A stretch of 6,594 nucleotides of DNA from positions 1 to 6,594 of the forward strand of contig CADCWC010000224.1 of the NCBI GenBank assembly GCA_902806305.1, read 5' to 3'. This document shows, piece after piece, positions 1 to 6,594 of the stretch; the stretch's first letter is position 1, and the number at the start of each line of letters is the position of its first letter. The translations under genes and the position numbers were made by a program. A model generated the notes under the pieces. That model worked only from the letters and a program-made list of their open reading frames with translations. It was not told the origin of the DNA and ran no database searches. The stretch comes from an uncultured Thermoleophilia bacterium. GTDB lineage: Bacteria > Actinomycetota > Thermoleophilia > Gaiellales > F1-60-MAGs149.

Positions 1-540
1 CTGCTCGCGACGCTCGTGGACCGCGAGGAGGCGCGCGGCGGCTCAGCGCTCGTGCTGACCTCGGACCGCGACGCGTTCCAGCTCGTGTCCGACCGGACCA
101 TCGTCCTGCGTCCCGGCGGCGCGGGCAGGGAGCTGGAGCGCGTCGACCGCGCGGGCGTCGTGGACCGCTACGGCGTGCTCCCGCAGCAGGTCGTCGACCT
201 GATCGCCCTCCGCGGGGACCCGTCCGACAACATCCCGGGCGCGCGGGGGATCGGCTCGAAGACCGCCGCCTCGCTCCTCCAGCGCCACGGAGATCTCGAC
301 GGCGTCATCGCCGCGGCGAGCGGCATGACCGAGACGCGGCGCTCGGCCATCGCCGACCACGTCGATGAGCTCAAGCTCTACCAGAGGGTTGCGTCGATGG
401 ACCGGGCGGTCGCGGGCGTGGAGCCGCCCGCCGATGGCGAGCCGGACTGGCTCGGCGGCGCGGCGGCGGCGCGTGAGCGGGGCATCGACCGTCTCGCGGA
501 GCGCCTCGAGGAGCGCGCGCGGGCGGCCGGCGCGGCGTGA
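1..540 (+). CDS. 5'-3' exonuclease, stand-alone Pol I N-terminal/FEN type (5' end missing)
   Basis: This is the C-terminal 179 residues of a structure-specific 5'-3' nuclease. The reading frame is open from base 1, so the true start and the first metal-binding acidic residues lie outside the window. The GTG at 16 is only an internal codon. Visible family marks, numbered from base 1, are TSDRD with Asp22 and Asp24, then the DNA-binding helix-3-turn-helix region: GDPSDNIPG at about 72-80 (Asp73, Asp76) followed by GIGSKTAA at 83-90. These Asp residues match the second metal cluster of the family. After this region come about 90 residues and a stop, with no room for a polymerase domain, so it is a free exonuclease and not DNA polymerase I. 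Such enzymes remove 5' flaps and RNA primers in replication and repair. The stop overlaps the next gene by 4 bp (GTGA), which suggests joint expression. Family assignment is secure; the exact cellular role is inferred. Confidence 0.93.
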   Translation: MLATLVDREEARGGSALVLTSDRDAFQLVSDRTIVLRPGGAGRELERVDRAGVVDRYGVLPQQVVDLIALRGDPSDNIPGARGIGSKTAASLLQRHGDLDGVIAAASGMTETRRSAIADHVDELKLYQRVASMDRAVAGVEPPADGEPDWLGGAAAARERGIDRLAERLEERARAAGAA

Positions 541-1442
541 GCAGCCTCTTCGGGCGATGGGGTCGGCGCCGCCCGATGCGCAGGCCCGACTGGGCGGCGT
601 CCTGGGACGACGACGACTGGGACCGCTTCGTCGGACTGGTCCGCGACCACCTCGTCGAGCGGGGCGCCGCGGCGCGTGTGGTGGACGGTGCCGTGCTCCT
701 CGACGACAGGCCCGCCATCGGCCTCGCGAGCCTGGCGCGGACGTGCCGCACGCTGGAGCAGGAGGACTGGCGACCGACCGTGGCCGACCGACTCGACCAG
801 CTGCTGGACGGACCGACCCACGAGGTGCCGACGACCTTCGCCGAGGCGGCACCGCGTCTGCGCGTCCGGCTGTACGCGGACGACGGCCGGCTCGGTCCGG
901 AGGCGGCCGTCACGCGCCCTGCGGCAGAAGGCCTGTCGTGGACGCTCGTCGCCGACGCGGGCGACGTGCTCGCCACCGTTCTCCCCGAGGAGGCCGCCGC
1001 GTGGGGCCGGCCCGAGGACGAGGTCTTCGACGTCGCCTTCGGCAACGTGCGGGCCGAGACACCCGACGTCGCGGTCGAGCGTCGGGGCGGGTTGGCGATC
1101 ACCAGCGTCACCGGCGACAGCGTCTACACGAGCACCCACGTCCGCTGGCTCGACCAGCACGTCCGCGTGCCTCCCGCGGGGGCGCTCGTGATCCTCCCGA
1201 CCCGGCACGCCGTCCACGCGTACGCGCTCGACGGCCCGCAGGCCGTCGACGCGCCGGAGGTCCTGATCGAGATGGCGGGCGAGCGGTCGGCGGAGGGACC
1301 CGGCGAGCTGACGGCCGACCTGTTCTGGTGGCGCGCGGGCGACCTGCTCCGGCTGCGGGTGCACGAGGCGGACGGCCGTCCCACGCTCGAACTGCCCGAG
1401 CGCCTCGACGAGCTGTTCGCCGAGCTGCGCTCCGACCGCTGA
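537..1442 (+). CDS. Conserved-looking protein of unknown function (weak DUF1444-like resemblance)
   Basis: The product is 301 residues, soluble and acidic, with no signal peptide, membrane segment or recognised catalytic motif. The N-terminus is basic (residues 7-16), then comes an acidic, Trp-rich stretch (PDWAASWDDDDWDRF, 17-31). The segment IGLASLARTC plus QEDW at about 61-78 recalls the 'L-x-NLA-x-C ... EEW' region of DUF1444/YtpQ-type proteins. Residues 214-232 (hydrophobic, then PTRHAVHAYAL) resemble the C-terminal half of that family. I recall this from memory and hold it loosely. The GTG at 537 is chosen because it overlaps the exonuclease stop in a GTGA junction. An in-frame ATG at 576 is the alternative, and no good ribosome-binding site decides between them. 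The overlap implies co-expression with the exonuclease, but that does not establish a shared function. The gene ends 16 bp before the convergent radA stop. Confidence 0.85.
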   Translation: MSSLFGRWGRRRPMRRPDWAASWDDDDWDRFVGLVRDHLVERGAAARVVDGAVLLDDRPAIGLASLARTCRTLEQEDWRPTVADRLDQLLDGPTHEVPTTFAEAAPRLRVRLYADDGRLGPEAAVTRPAAEGLSWTLVADAGDVLATVLPEEAAAWGRPEDEVFDVAFGNVRAETPDVAVERRGGLAITSVTGDSVYTSTHVRWLDQHVRVPPAGALVILPTRHAVHAYALDGPQAVDAPEVLIEMAGERSAEGPGELTADLFWWRAGDLLRLRVHEADGRPTLELPERLDELFAELRSDR

Positions 1443-1452
1443 CGCCGAGCGC

Positions 1453-1469
1453 CGGCCGTCAGTCGGCCG
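1453..1469. terminator. Short inverted repeat between convergent genes, possible bidirectional terminator
   Basis: A perfect 6 bp inverted repeat (CGGCCG, loop TCAGT, CGGCCG) lies exactly where two converging genes end. It starts 10 bp after the stop of the upstream plus-strand gene, and its loop contains the radA stop codon. Placement suits a transcription end for both strands. There is no T-run on either side, so it is not a canonical intrinsic terminator. In DNA this rich in G and C, a 6 bp palindrome can also arise by chance. Confidence 0.3.
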
Positions 1470-2850
1470 CCACGCCGCTCTGGGTCGAGGGCAGCGGCCC
1501 GAGCGCCAGTGTGATCGCATCGCCGATCGTCTCGGCCGTCCGGAGGACGATGCCGGACAACGTCGCCGAGCCGGCGGGGCCGACGGCGTGGGTCAGGCCG
1601 AGCTTGCGGGCCTCCTTCAGGCGACGCTCCGACTGGGAGACGGGGCGGAGCCGGCCGGTGAGGCCGATCTCCCCGAACGCCAGCAGCGGGCCGAGCGGGA
1701 CGCCGCGCTGCGCCGAGGCGACCGCGAGGGCCACGGCGAGGTCGATCGCCGGCTCGTCGACGCGCACGCCGCCCGCGACGTTGACGAACACGTCGGCGGC
1801 CCCGAGCGGCAGCCGCGCGTGGCGCGAGAGGACGGCCAGGATCATCGCCAGGCGGTTCCGGTCGACGCCGTTCGCGAGCCGCCGGGGCATCTGCAGCTCG
1901 CTCGGCGAGACGAGGGCCTGCACCTCCAGGAGCAGTGGCCGGGTTCCCTCGACGGCGCAGGCCACCACCGACCCGGGCGACCCGAGCTCGGAGCGGCCGA
2001 GCAAGGCCGACGGATCGTCGAGCGGCAGGAGGCCGTGGCCGGTCATCTCGAAGACGCCGATCTCGTTCGTCGAGCCGAAGCGGTTCTTCACCGCCCGAAG
2101 GATGCGCAGATCGCCGGTGCTGTCGCCCTCGAAGAGCAGCACCGCGTCGACCAGGTGCTCGAGGACCCGCGGTCCGGCCACGGCCCCGTCCTTCGTGACG
2201 TGGCCGATCAGGATGATGCTGACGCCCTCCTCCTTCGCCACGCGAAGGAGCCGCCCGGCCGCCTCGCGGACCTGCGCGACCGAGCCCGGCGCCGACGACA
2301 GCTCACCGCTCCAGAGGGTCTGCACCGAGTCGACGACGCAGACGGCGGGGCGCTCGGCGGCGATCGTGGCACAGACGAGGTCGAGGTCGGTCTCCGCGAC
2401 GACGCCGATCTGCGCCGCGCCGCCGATCCGCTCGGCGCGGAGCCGGACCTGGGCGGGCGACTCCTCCCCGGTCACGAGCAGCGTCCCGTGCCGTGCCGCG
2501 AGCCGCGCCAGGGCCATCGTCATCAGCGTCGACTTGCCGACGCCGGGGTCGCCGCCGACGAGGATCAGCGAGCCGGGGACGATGCCGCCGCCGAGCACCC
2601 GGTCGAGCTCCCCGAGGCCGGTCTGCAGACGACCGTCCGGAAGCGCCTCCACCAGTCCGAGCGGGACGACGCGCCGCGGGGCGACGACGGGACCCGCGCG
2701 TCCGCCGCCGCGGGCACGGGCTCCGCCCGTCGGCGCAGCCTCCTCGACGAGCGTCCCCCACGACTCGCAGCCCGGGCAGCGGCCGTGCCACTTCGGATGC
2801 GCCGCACCGCACTCCTGGCAGACGAAGCGGGTCGCGGTCCGGGTCGCCAT
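1459..2850 (-). CDS. radA: DNA repair protein RadA (Sms), RecA-like branch-migration ATPase
   Basis: A complete 463-residue protein of the usual RadA length. It has the three expected parts. First is an N-terminal zinc finger with Cys11, Cys14, Cys25 and Cys28 in the CQECG...CPGC arrangement. Second is a RecA-like ATPase core with Walker A GGDPGVGKST at 99-108, a Walker B strand ending at Asp174, and the RadA-specific KNRFG motif at 255-259. Third is a C-terminal Lon-protease-like domain from about 280. In that domain EPAID (366-370) sits where Lon carries its catalytic Ser, as is normal for RadA, so no protease activity is expected. RadA promotes branch migration and processing of recombination intermediates during DNA repair. 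The start is set by the family N-terminus (a short basic lead before the first Cys). No clear ribosome-binding site precedes it. It lies 41 bp after the MFS gene on the same strand and may be co-transcribed or have its own promoter. Confidence 0.97.
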   Translation of the reverse strand: MATRTATRFVCQECGAAHPKWHGRCPGCESWGTLVEEAAPTGGARARGGGRAGPVVAPRRVVPLGLVEALPDGRLQTGLGELDRVLGGGIVPGSLILVGGDPGVGKSTLMTMALARLAARHGTLLVTGEESPAQVRLRAERIGGAAQIGVVAETDLDLVCATIAAERPAVCVVDSVQTLWSGELSSAPGSVAQVREAAGRLLRVAKEEGVSIILIGHVTKDGAVAGPRVLEHLVDAVLLFEGDSTGDLRILRAVKNRFGSTNEIGVFEMTGHGLLPLDDPSALLGRSELGSPGSVVACAVEGTRPLLLEVQALVSPSELQMPRRLANGVDRNRLAMILAVLSRHARLPLGAADVFVNVAGGVRVDEPAIDLAVALAVASAQRGVPLGPLLAFGEIGLTGRLRPVSQSERRLKEARKLGLTHAVGPAGSATLSGIVLRTAETIGDAITLALGPLPSTQSGVAAD

Positions 2851-2891
2851 CGGACGGGTCAGGCTAGCGCGCGCGTCGGACGGCCCCCGGG

Positions 2892-4169
2892 TCAGCGGGA
2901 GGTCGCGCCGTCGAGCGCGGGGGCGCCTCGCAGCCGTACGGCGGTCAGCACCAGCGGTGCGGCGATCGCCGCACCGAGGACGCCGAGCATGGCGAAGCCG
3001 CCGACCGCGAGCACGACGCCGGAGAGGACGCCGCCGGCGGCACCCGCGCTGCCCATCAGCAGGTCGCTGACGCCCTGCACCCGCGTGCGGTCGGCGACCG
3101 CGACGCTGTCGGTCAGCAGCGTGCTCGACCCGATCAGGCCGAAGTTCCAGCCGATGCCGAGCAGCAGGAGGGCGCTCGTGAGGAGGAACGTCGAGCCGGG
3201 CGGGGCGACGGCGGCGAGCGCCCCGGCCGCGACGAGCAGCCCGCCCCCCACGCCGATCGTCGGCACCCGGCCGACGCGGTCGCAGAAGAGGCCCGTCACG
3301 GGCGAGGGCAGGTACATGCCCGCGATGTGGACCGAGATGACGACACCCACGACGGACAGCCCGTGCCCGTGGTGCTCGAGGTGCACGGGGGTCATCGTCA
3401 TCACCGAGACCATGACGAGCTGCGTCACGGCCATCGCGGCCAGCGCGAGCGGCGCCCGCCCGTCCCGCAGCGCCACCCCGAGCGGTCGTGCGGGGGTCGT
3501 CGCCTCGCGGCGGTGGTCGGAGCGTAGGCCCCCAGCGGCCACCAACGGGTCCGGACGCAGCGCGACGAAGAGCACGACGGCCGCGACGCCGTAGGCGGCC
3601 ACGGCGAGCACGAACGGCCCGGCGAGCGTCGGCAGCTCGAGGGTCCGCGCCACCCCGCCCATCGGGTCGACGAGATTCGGCCCGGCCACGGCGCCGAGCG
3701 TCGTGGCGAGCAGGACCGTCGAGATGGCACGGGCCCGACCGGCGGGCAGCGCGAGGTCGGCCGCGGCGTAGCGGGAGAGGAGGTTCGAGGCGTTGCCGAC
3801 GCCGAAGAGGACGCTGCCGATGAGCAGCAGGGGAAAGCTCCGGACCTCGGCCGCGGCCACGGCCACGGCGGCGCCGACCGCGCCGAGGAGGTAGCCGGAG
3901 ACGAGCCCGGGCCGGCGCCCGAGCCGGCCCATGAGCCGCGAGAGCGGCACGGCGGCCAGCGCCGCGCCGATCACCTGGAGCGCGCTCGGGAGGCCCGACA
4001 GCGCCTCACCACCGAGCAGGTCCCGGGCCAGCAGCGCCCCGACCGCGAGCCCGGCGGCCAGGCCGGCGCCCCCGAACGCCTGCGCCACGACGAGCACGAC
4101 GAGCGTCCGCCGCTGCAGGCGTCGAAGCCCCTCGGGCGCCGTCGGCGGTGCGGCCGGGGCGCTCATCAT
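2892..4169 (-). CDS. Major facilitator superfamily (MFS) transporter, substrate unknown
   Basis: The product is 425 residues and mostly hydrophobic, with about 12 predicted membrane segments: six from roughly residue 22 to 204, a charged central loop at about 205-238, and six from about 239 to 412. The MFS motif A is present in the 2-3 loop (GRLGRRPG, 81-88) and again in the 8-9 loop (GLFCDRVGR, 293-301), which is typical of proton-coupled carriers. Between segments 7 and 8 is MTPVHLEHHGHG (259-270), a His-rich loop that, as I recall, recurs in an actinobacterial MFS subfamily. It is therefore not by itself evidence of metal transport. The start codon overlaps the znuB stop (ATGA), and a second ATG follows at once (ATGATGA), so either Met could be used. 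No ribosome-binding site is visible, which suits translational coupling to znuB. Substrate and direction cannot be assigned. A role linked to metal supply is inferred from position only. Confidence 0.9.
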   Translation of the reverse strand: MMSAPAAPPTAPEGLRRLQRRTLVVLVVAQAFGGAGLAAGLAVGALLARDLLGGEALSGLPSALQVIGAALAAVPLSRLMGRLGRRPGLVSGYLLGAVGAAVAVAAAEVRSFPLLLIGSVLFGVGNASNLLSRYAAADLALPAGRARAISTVLLATTLGAVAGPNLVDPMGGVARTLELPTLAGPFVLAVAAYGVAAVVLFVALRPDPLVAAGGLRSDHRREATTPARPLGVALRDGRAPLALAAMAVTQLVMVSVMTMTPVHLEHHGHGLSVVGVVISVHIAGMYLPSPVTGLFCDRVGRVPTIGVGGGLLVAAGALAAVAPPGSTFLLTSALLLLGIGWNFGLIGSSTLLTDSVAVADRTRVQGVSDLLMGSAGAAGGVLSGVVLAVGGFAMLGVLGAAIAAPLVLTAVRLRGAPALDGATSR

Positions 4170-5008
4170 CCAGGTGCCACGACGACGCGCGGACGGACCC
4201 GCCGTCGGGCGGCAACGCCGGCGGCCACCAGCGCGAACGCCGCGACGGCGCTCAGGGCGACGGCCGGACCGGCCGCGATGCCGCGGTGGTAGGACAGCTC
4301 GAGTCCGACCAGCCCGGCCGTCATGGCGAGGGCGGGCGACAGGACGAGCATCGTCGTCACCCGCCGCGAGACGAGCCGGGCCGTGGCCGCGGGAGCGACC
4401 AGCAGGCTGAGCACGAGCAGCGTGCCGACGCCGCGGAGCGCGGCCACGAGGGCGAGCGCCAGGCCGACGACCAGCACGACGTCGAGGAGTCCCGGTCGGA
4501 GGCCGACGGCCTCGGCCCAGGGGCGGTCGAAGGCGGCCACCACGAGCCGGCGGCTCAGCATCAGGACGGCCGCCGTCACGCCCAACGCCGCCAGGCCGCC
4601 GATCACAAGATCGGCCCGCTCCACCGCCAGGAGGCTGCCGAACAGCAGGCTGTCCAGATCCTGCGGCGTGCCGCGGAGCGAGATCAGGATCACGCCCGCC
4701 GCGAAGGCGCCCGAGAACACGACGCCGACGGCCACGTCCTCGCCCACGTCCGCACGGCGGAGCAGCAGCGCGACCGCCCCGGCCGCGACGAGCCCGCCGA
4801 CCAGCGCGCCGCCGAGCACGGGGAGGCCCGAGGCCACGGCCACGGCGGCGCCGGGCACGAGCGTGTGGGACATCGACTCACCGGTGTAGGCGAGATCCCG
4901 CAGCACGACGAAGGCCCCGAGCAGGCCGCAGACGAGCCCCATCAGCAGCGCCTCGGCCAGCGCACGCTGCATGAACGCGGGCGAGAACGCCTCCAGCAGG
5001 CCGTCCAT
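4166..5008 (-). CDS. znuB: Zinc (metal) ABC transporter, membrane permease ZnuB
   Basis: A 280-residue integral membrane protein of the ABC-3 (ZnuB/MntB/TroC) family, of usual length, with about eight hydrophobic segments between residues 16 and 265. Family marks include GESMSHTLVPGAAVA at 43-57, DLDSLLFGSLLAV at 117-129 (the region that contacts the ATPase in this family), and VGTLLVLSLLVAPAATARL at 194-212. Two copies are expected to form the channel through the inner membrane, driven by ZnuC and fed by ZnuA. The start codon overlaps the znuC stop by 1 bp (TGATG) and follows a G-rich stretch, a weak ribosome-binding site. Its own stop overlaps the MFS start by 4 bp. The permease alone does not tell zinc from manganese; zinc is favoured by features of ZnuA and ZnuC. 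The C-terminus is a short Arg-rich tail, probably cytoplasmic. Confidence 0.95.
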   Translation of the reverse strand: MDGLLEAFSPAFMQRALAEALLMGLVCGLLGAFVVLRDLAYTGESMSHTLVPGAAVAVASGLPVLGGALVGGLVAAGAVALLLRRADVGEDVAVGVVFSGAFAAGVILISLRGTPQDLDSLLFGSLLAVERADLVIGGLAALGVTAAVLMLSRRLVVAAFDRPWAEAVGLRPGLLDVVLVVGLALALVAALRGVGTLLVLSLLVAPAATARLVSRRVTTMLVLSPALAMTAGLVGLELSYHRGIAAGPAVALSAVAAFALVAAGVAARRRVRPRVVVAPG

Positions 5009-5814
5009 CAGCCCCCGGTGGCCACGACGGCGCGATCGTCCGCGGCGTGGTCGTGGCCGGGGCCGCAGCCGTGGCTGCCCTCGTCCAACCCGTGCAGCGA
5101 CCCGTCGCCGAGCACGATGAGCCGACCGCCGTAGGCCGCCGCCAGCGTCTCGGCGGTCAGGGCGCGATCCGGCGGTCCGGAGGCGTGGAGCCGACGGTTG
5201 AGCAGGAGCGCCGACGTCGCCGCGCTGCGGGCGAAGGCGAGATCGTGGGTCGCCATCACGACGGCCCGACCGGCGCCGCGCTCGGCGTCGAGCGCGGCCA
5301 GGATGGCGCGTTCGGACACCGCGTCGACGCCCGACAGCGGCTCGTCGAGCAGGAGCACGGACCCGGCCTGCACGAGCGCGCGGGCCAGGAGCGCCCGTTG
5401 CCGCTGGCCGCCCGAGAGCTCGGTGTAGGGCGTGGCGGACAGGTCGGCGAGGCCGACGCGTCCGAGCGCCTCGCGGGCCTGGGCGCGGTCGGCCCGCGCC
5501 AGGCGCCGCAGGAGCGGCGTGCGGGCGTAGGCGCCCATGAGCGCGACGTCCTCGGCGGTGACCGGGAAGCTCCGGTGCGCGGGGCCGCCCTGCGGGACGT
5601 AGGCGAACGAGCCCTGCAGGTCGACCCGCCCCGCGACCCGCGGGAGCAGGCCGAGCAGCGCACCGAAGAGCGACGACTTGCCGGCCCCGTTCGGTCCCAC
5701 GACCGCGACCAGCTCCCCCGGCCGGACGGAGAACGACACGTCCTCGACGACGTCCCGGGCGCCGCGCCGCACGGTCAGCGCCTCGACGCGGAGCAGCTCC
5801 GGCGCGGCCGTCAT
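5008..5814 (-). CDS. znuC: Zinc (metal) ABC transporter, ATP-binding protein ZnuC
   Basis: A complete 268-residue ABC ATPase. It carries Walker A GPNGAGKSS (40-48), Q-loop Gln75 in YVPQ, signature LSGGQ (133-137), Walker B VLLLDEP (153-159) with catalytic Glu158, and the switch His190 in ATHD. It powers import by ZnuB on the cytoplasmic side. After the nucleotide-binding domain there is a C-terminal extension with His241, His248, Cys250, His254 and His256 in a Gly-rich setting, which could bind metal; E. coli ZnuC also has His near its C-terminus, as I recall. The start is supported by a 4 bp overlap with the znuA stop (ATGA) and a GGAGG 10 bases upstream. Neighbouring genes of the same transporter make the metal-import assignment strong. 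Zinc over manganese is inference from the His-rich elements. Confidence 0.95.
   Translation of the reverse strand: MTAAPELLRVEALTVRRGARDVVEDVSFSVRPGELVAVVGPNGAGKSSLFGALLGLLPRVAGRVDLQGSFAYVPQGGPAHRSFPVTAEDVALMGAYARTPLLRRLARADRAQAREALGRVGLADLSATPYTELSGGQRQRALLARALVQAGSVLLLDEPLSGVDAVSERAILAALDAERGAGRAVVMATHDLAFARSAATSALLLNRRLHASGPPDRALTAETLAAAYGGRLIVLGDGSLHGLDEGSHGCGPGHDHAADDRAVVATGG
5047..5094 (-). other. His/Cys-rich C-terminal tail of ZnuC
   Basis: This stretch codes for ZnuC residues 241-256, containing four His and one Cys in a Gly/Asp context (key run HGCGPGHDH). It lies beyond the conserved ATPase fold, near the end of the protein, and faces the cytoplasm. It could sense or bind zinc and so tune import, but this is inferred only from composition. 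Confidence 0.5.
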
Positions 5815-6594
5815 CGCGTCAACCCCTCCACGATCGTGTCGGCGTTCCGGCGCATCATGCTCAGGTAGTCGGCGCCTGGCTCGCCCTCGGGTGCGAGCGT
5901 GTCGCCGAGGAGGTCAGCATAGACCGTGACTCCGGTCTCGGCCGCGAGCTGTCGGCCGAGCTTCGGGTCGACGGTCGACTCGGAGAAGATCGCCGGAACG
6001 CCCTGGTCGCGGATCGCCCGGATCAGCGCCGCCGTGTCCCGCGCGTTCGGCTCGGCGGCCGTCGACGTCGACGGGATCACCGTGCCGACCACCTCGAGCC
6101 CGTACCGACGGGCGAGGTAGGAGAAGGCGTCGTGGTTCGTGACCAGCCGCCGCCGGGCGGCCGGGACGGTGCCGTAGCGCTCGGCGAGCGCGCGGTCGAG
6201 CTCGGCGAGCTCCGCGCGGTACCGGGTCGCTCCGGCACGGTAGGCCTCGGCGCCGCCGGGGTCGGCCGCGGCGAGCGCCGCCTCGACCGCGTCGACCGCG
6301 CCCCGAGCGAGCCTCGGGTCGTGCCAGAAGTGCGGATCGAGCTCCGCCTCGTCGCCCTCCTCGGCGTGCTCGTGGCCCCCACCCCCGTGGTCGTGGCCCT
6401 CCATCGCCTCCTCGTGGCCGGCGCCGGCCGGTCGCAGCTCGTCCTGCGGCGCGACCTCGACGACGGCGGGATCGCCGCCCGCCCCGGCGGCCAGGTCGTC
6501 GACCCACGCGTCGAAGCCCGCGCCCACGGCCACCAGGAGGCGCGCGCGGGACACGACCTCGGCCTGCCGGGGACCCGGCTCGAAGTCGTTGGGG
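5811..6594 (-). CDS. znuA: Zinc (metal) ABC transporter, substrate-binding protein ZnuA (5' end missing)
   Basis: This holds the last 260 residues of a cluster A-I (TroA/ZnuA) solute-binding protein. The frame stays open to the window edge, so the signal peptide and first strand are missing. A GTG at 6554 is internal: the frame upstream reads PNDFEPGPRQAEVV, the conserved start of the family's first lobe. Numbered from the first full codon, the marks are: DPHFWHDP at 86-93 (ligand His88), TNHDAF at 152-157 (ligand His154), and VYADLLG at 224-230 (ligand Asp227). A His-rich, acidic loop lies at about 60-84. The protein captures metal outside the membrane and passes it to ZnuB. His at the third ligand position (Mn proteins usually have Glu) and the His loop favour zinc. 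The first ligand, normally His in a PH-D/T-F/Y-E motif, is Asn2 here. The stop overlaps the znuC start by 4 bp. Confidence 0.93.
   Translation of the reverse strand, partial: PNDFEPGPRQAEVVSRARLLVAVGAGFDAWVDDLAAGAGGDPAVVEVAPQDELRPAGAGHEEAMEGHDHGGGGHEHAEEGDEAELDPHFWHDPRLARGAVDAVEAALAAADPGGAEAYRAGATRYRAELAELDRALAERYGTVPAARRRLVTNHDAFSYLARRYGLEVVGTVIPSTSTAAEPNARDTAALIRAIRDQGVPAIFSESTVDPKLGRQLAAETGVTVYADLLGDTLAPEGEPGADYLSMMRRNADTIVEGLTR
5825..5829 (-). promoter_or_regulatory. Ribosome-binding site for znuC inside the end of znuA
   Basis: On the minus strand this reads GGAGG, 10 bases before the znuC ATG and within the last codons of znuA. It is the clearest Shine-Dalgarno sequence in the operon. 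It fixes the znuC start and suggests znuC can be initiated on its own as well as by coupling. Confidence 0.6.
6366..6416 (-). other. His-rich metal-binding loop of ZnuA
   Basis: This codes for a low-complexity segment with five His alternating with Gly, Glu and Asp (core GHDHGGGGHEHAEE), just before the DPHFW ligand motif. Such a loop is a known mark of zinc-specific ZnuA proteins and is usually absent from manganese binders. It is thought to collect zinc and pass it to the main site. The function here is inferred from that family pattern. Confidence 0.75.

Noticed and set aside
263..270. The idea that the His-rich MFS loop (protein residues 263-270, bases about 3360-3383) proves metal transport.
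   Set aside because: A similar loop seems to occur widely in this actinobacterial MFS subfamily, so it does not point to a metal substrate on its own. The coordinates given here are protein residue numbers.
378..1520. A 380-residue minus-strand frame opposite the exonuclease and unknown gene.
   Set aside because: It is Arg/Ala/Pro-rich without a recognisable motif and overlaps the end of radA. The plus-strand frames carry real nuclease motifs and a GTGA junction.
365..3070. A 901-residue open frame on the plus strand across the exonuclease, the unknown gene and the antisense of radA.
   Set aside because: The translation is Arg/Pro/Ser-rich low complexity with no domain. It overlaps three well-supported genes and is the usual artefact of few stop codons in very GC-rich DNA.
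1588..3594. A 668-residue open frame on the plus strand opposite radA and the MFS gene.
   Set aside because: It is antisense to radA, whose zinc finger, Walker A and KNRFG motifs are unmistakable, and to the MFS gene. The translation has shadow-type composition and no family motif.
4148..5134. A 328-residue plus-strand frame rich in His, Gln, Glu and Arg, opposite znuB.
   Set aside because: The His/Gln richness comes from reading the reverse complement of GC-rich membrane-protein codons. The znuB frame has conserved ABC-3 motifs and exact stop/start overlaps with its neighbours.
5047..5868. A 273-residue plus-strand frame opposite znuC.
   Set aside because: It is the complement of a complete ABC ATPase gene with all expected motifs; the frame itself shows none.
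6552..6554. GTG as the start of znuA, which would make a 247-residue protein.
   Set aside because: Conserved family sequence (PNDFEPGPRQAE) continues in frame upstream to the window edge, so this is an internal Val codon and the gene is cut by the window.

Overview
The window reads as ordinary chromosome from a very GC-rich bacterium, above 70% G+C by eye. Third codon positions are almost all G or C, GTG starts occur, and genes are packed with overlapping stop and start codons. The protein styles suggest an actinobacterium, perhaps a deep branch such as Thermoleophilia. That placement is inference, since no rRNA or other taxonomic marker is present. I see no tRNA, rRNA, mobile element, CRISPR array or phage gene, and no gene-free stretch longer than about 45 bases.

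Left part, plus strand (1-1442): the C-terminal part of a stand-alone 5'-3' exonuclease of the Pol I N-terminal/FEN type. It overlaps by 4 bp a gene for a 301-residue protein of unknown function with a faint DUF1444-like look. This pair converges on radA with a 16 bp gap, and a short GC-rich inverted repeat covers the junction.

Right part, minus strand (6594 down to 1459): a tight run in the order znuA (partial), znuC, znuB, an MFS transporter, then radA. The first four genes are linked by overlaps of 4, 1 and 4 bp. radA follows after 41 bp and may be read from the same transcript.

ZnuA captures metal outside the membrane, ZnuB is the membrane channel and ZnuC is the ATPase. A His-rich loop in ZnuA, a His in the third ligand position and a His/Cys tail on ZnuC favour zinc over manganese. 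The MFS protein is translationally coupled to znuB, so it is probably made together with the importer, but its substrate cannot be read from sequence. RadA is the DNA-repair and recombination ATPase.

I find no convincing new system. The points most worth checking are an Asn where the first metal-binding His of ZnuA is expected, the coupling of an MFS transporter to a zinc importer, and the uncharacterised protein linked to the exonuclease.
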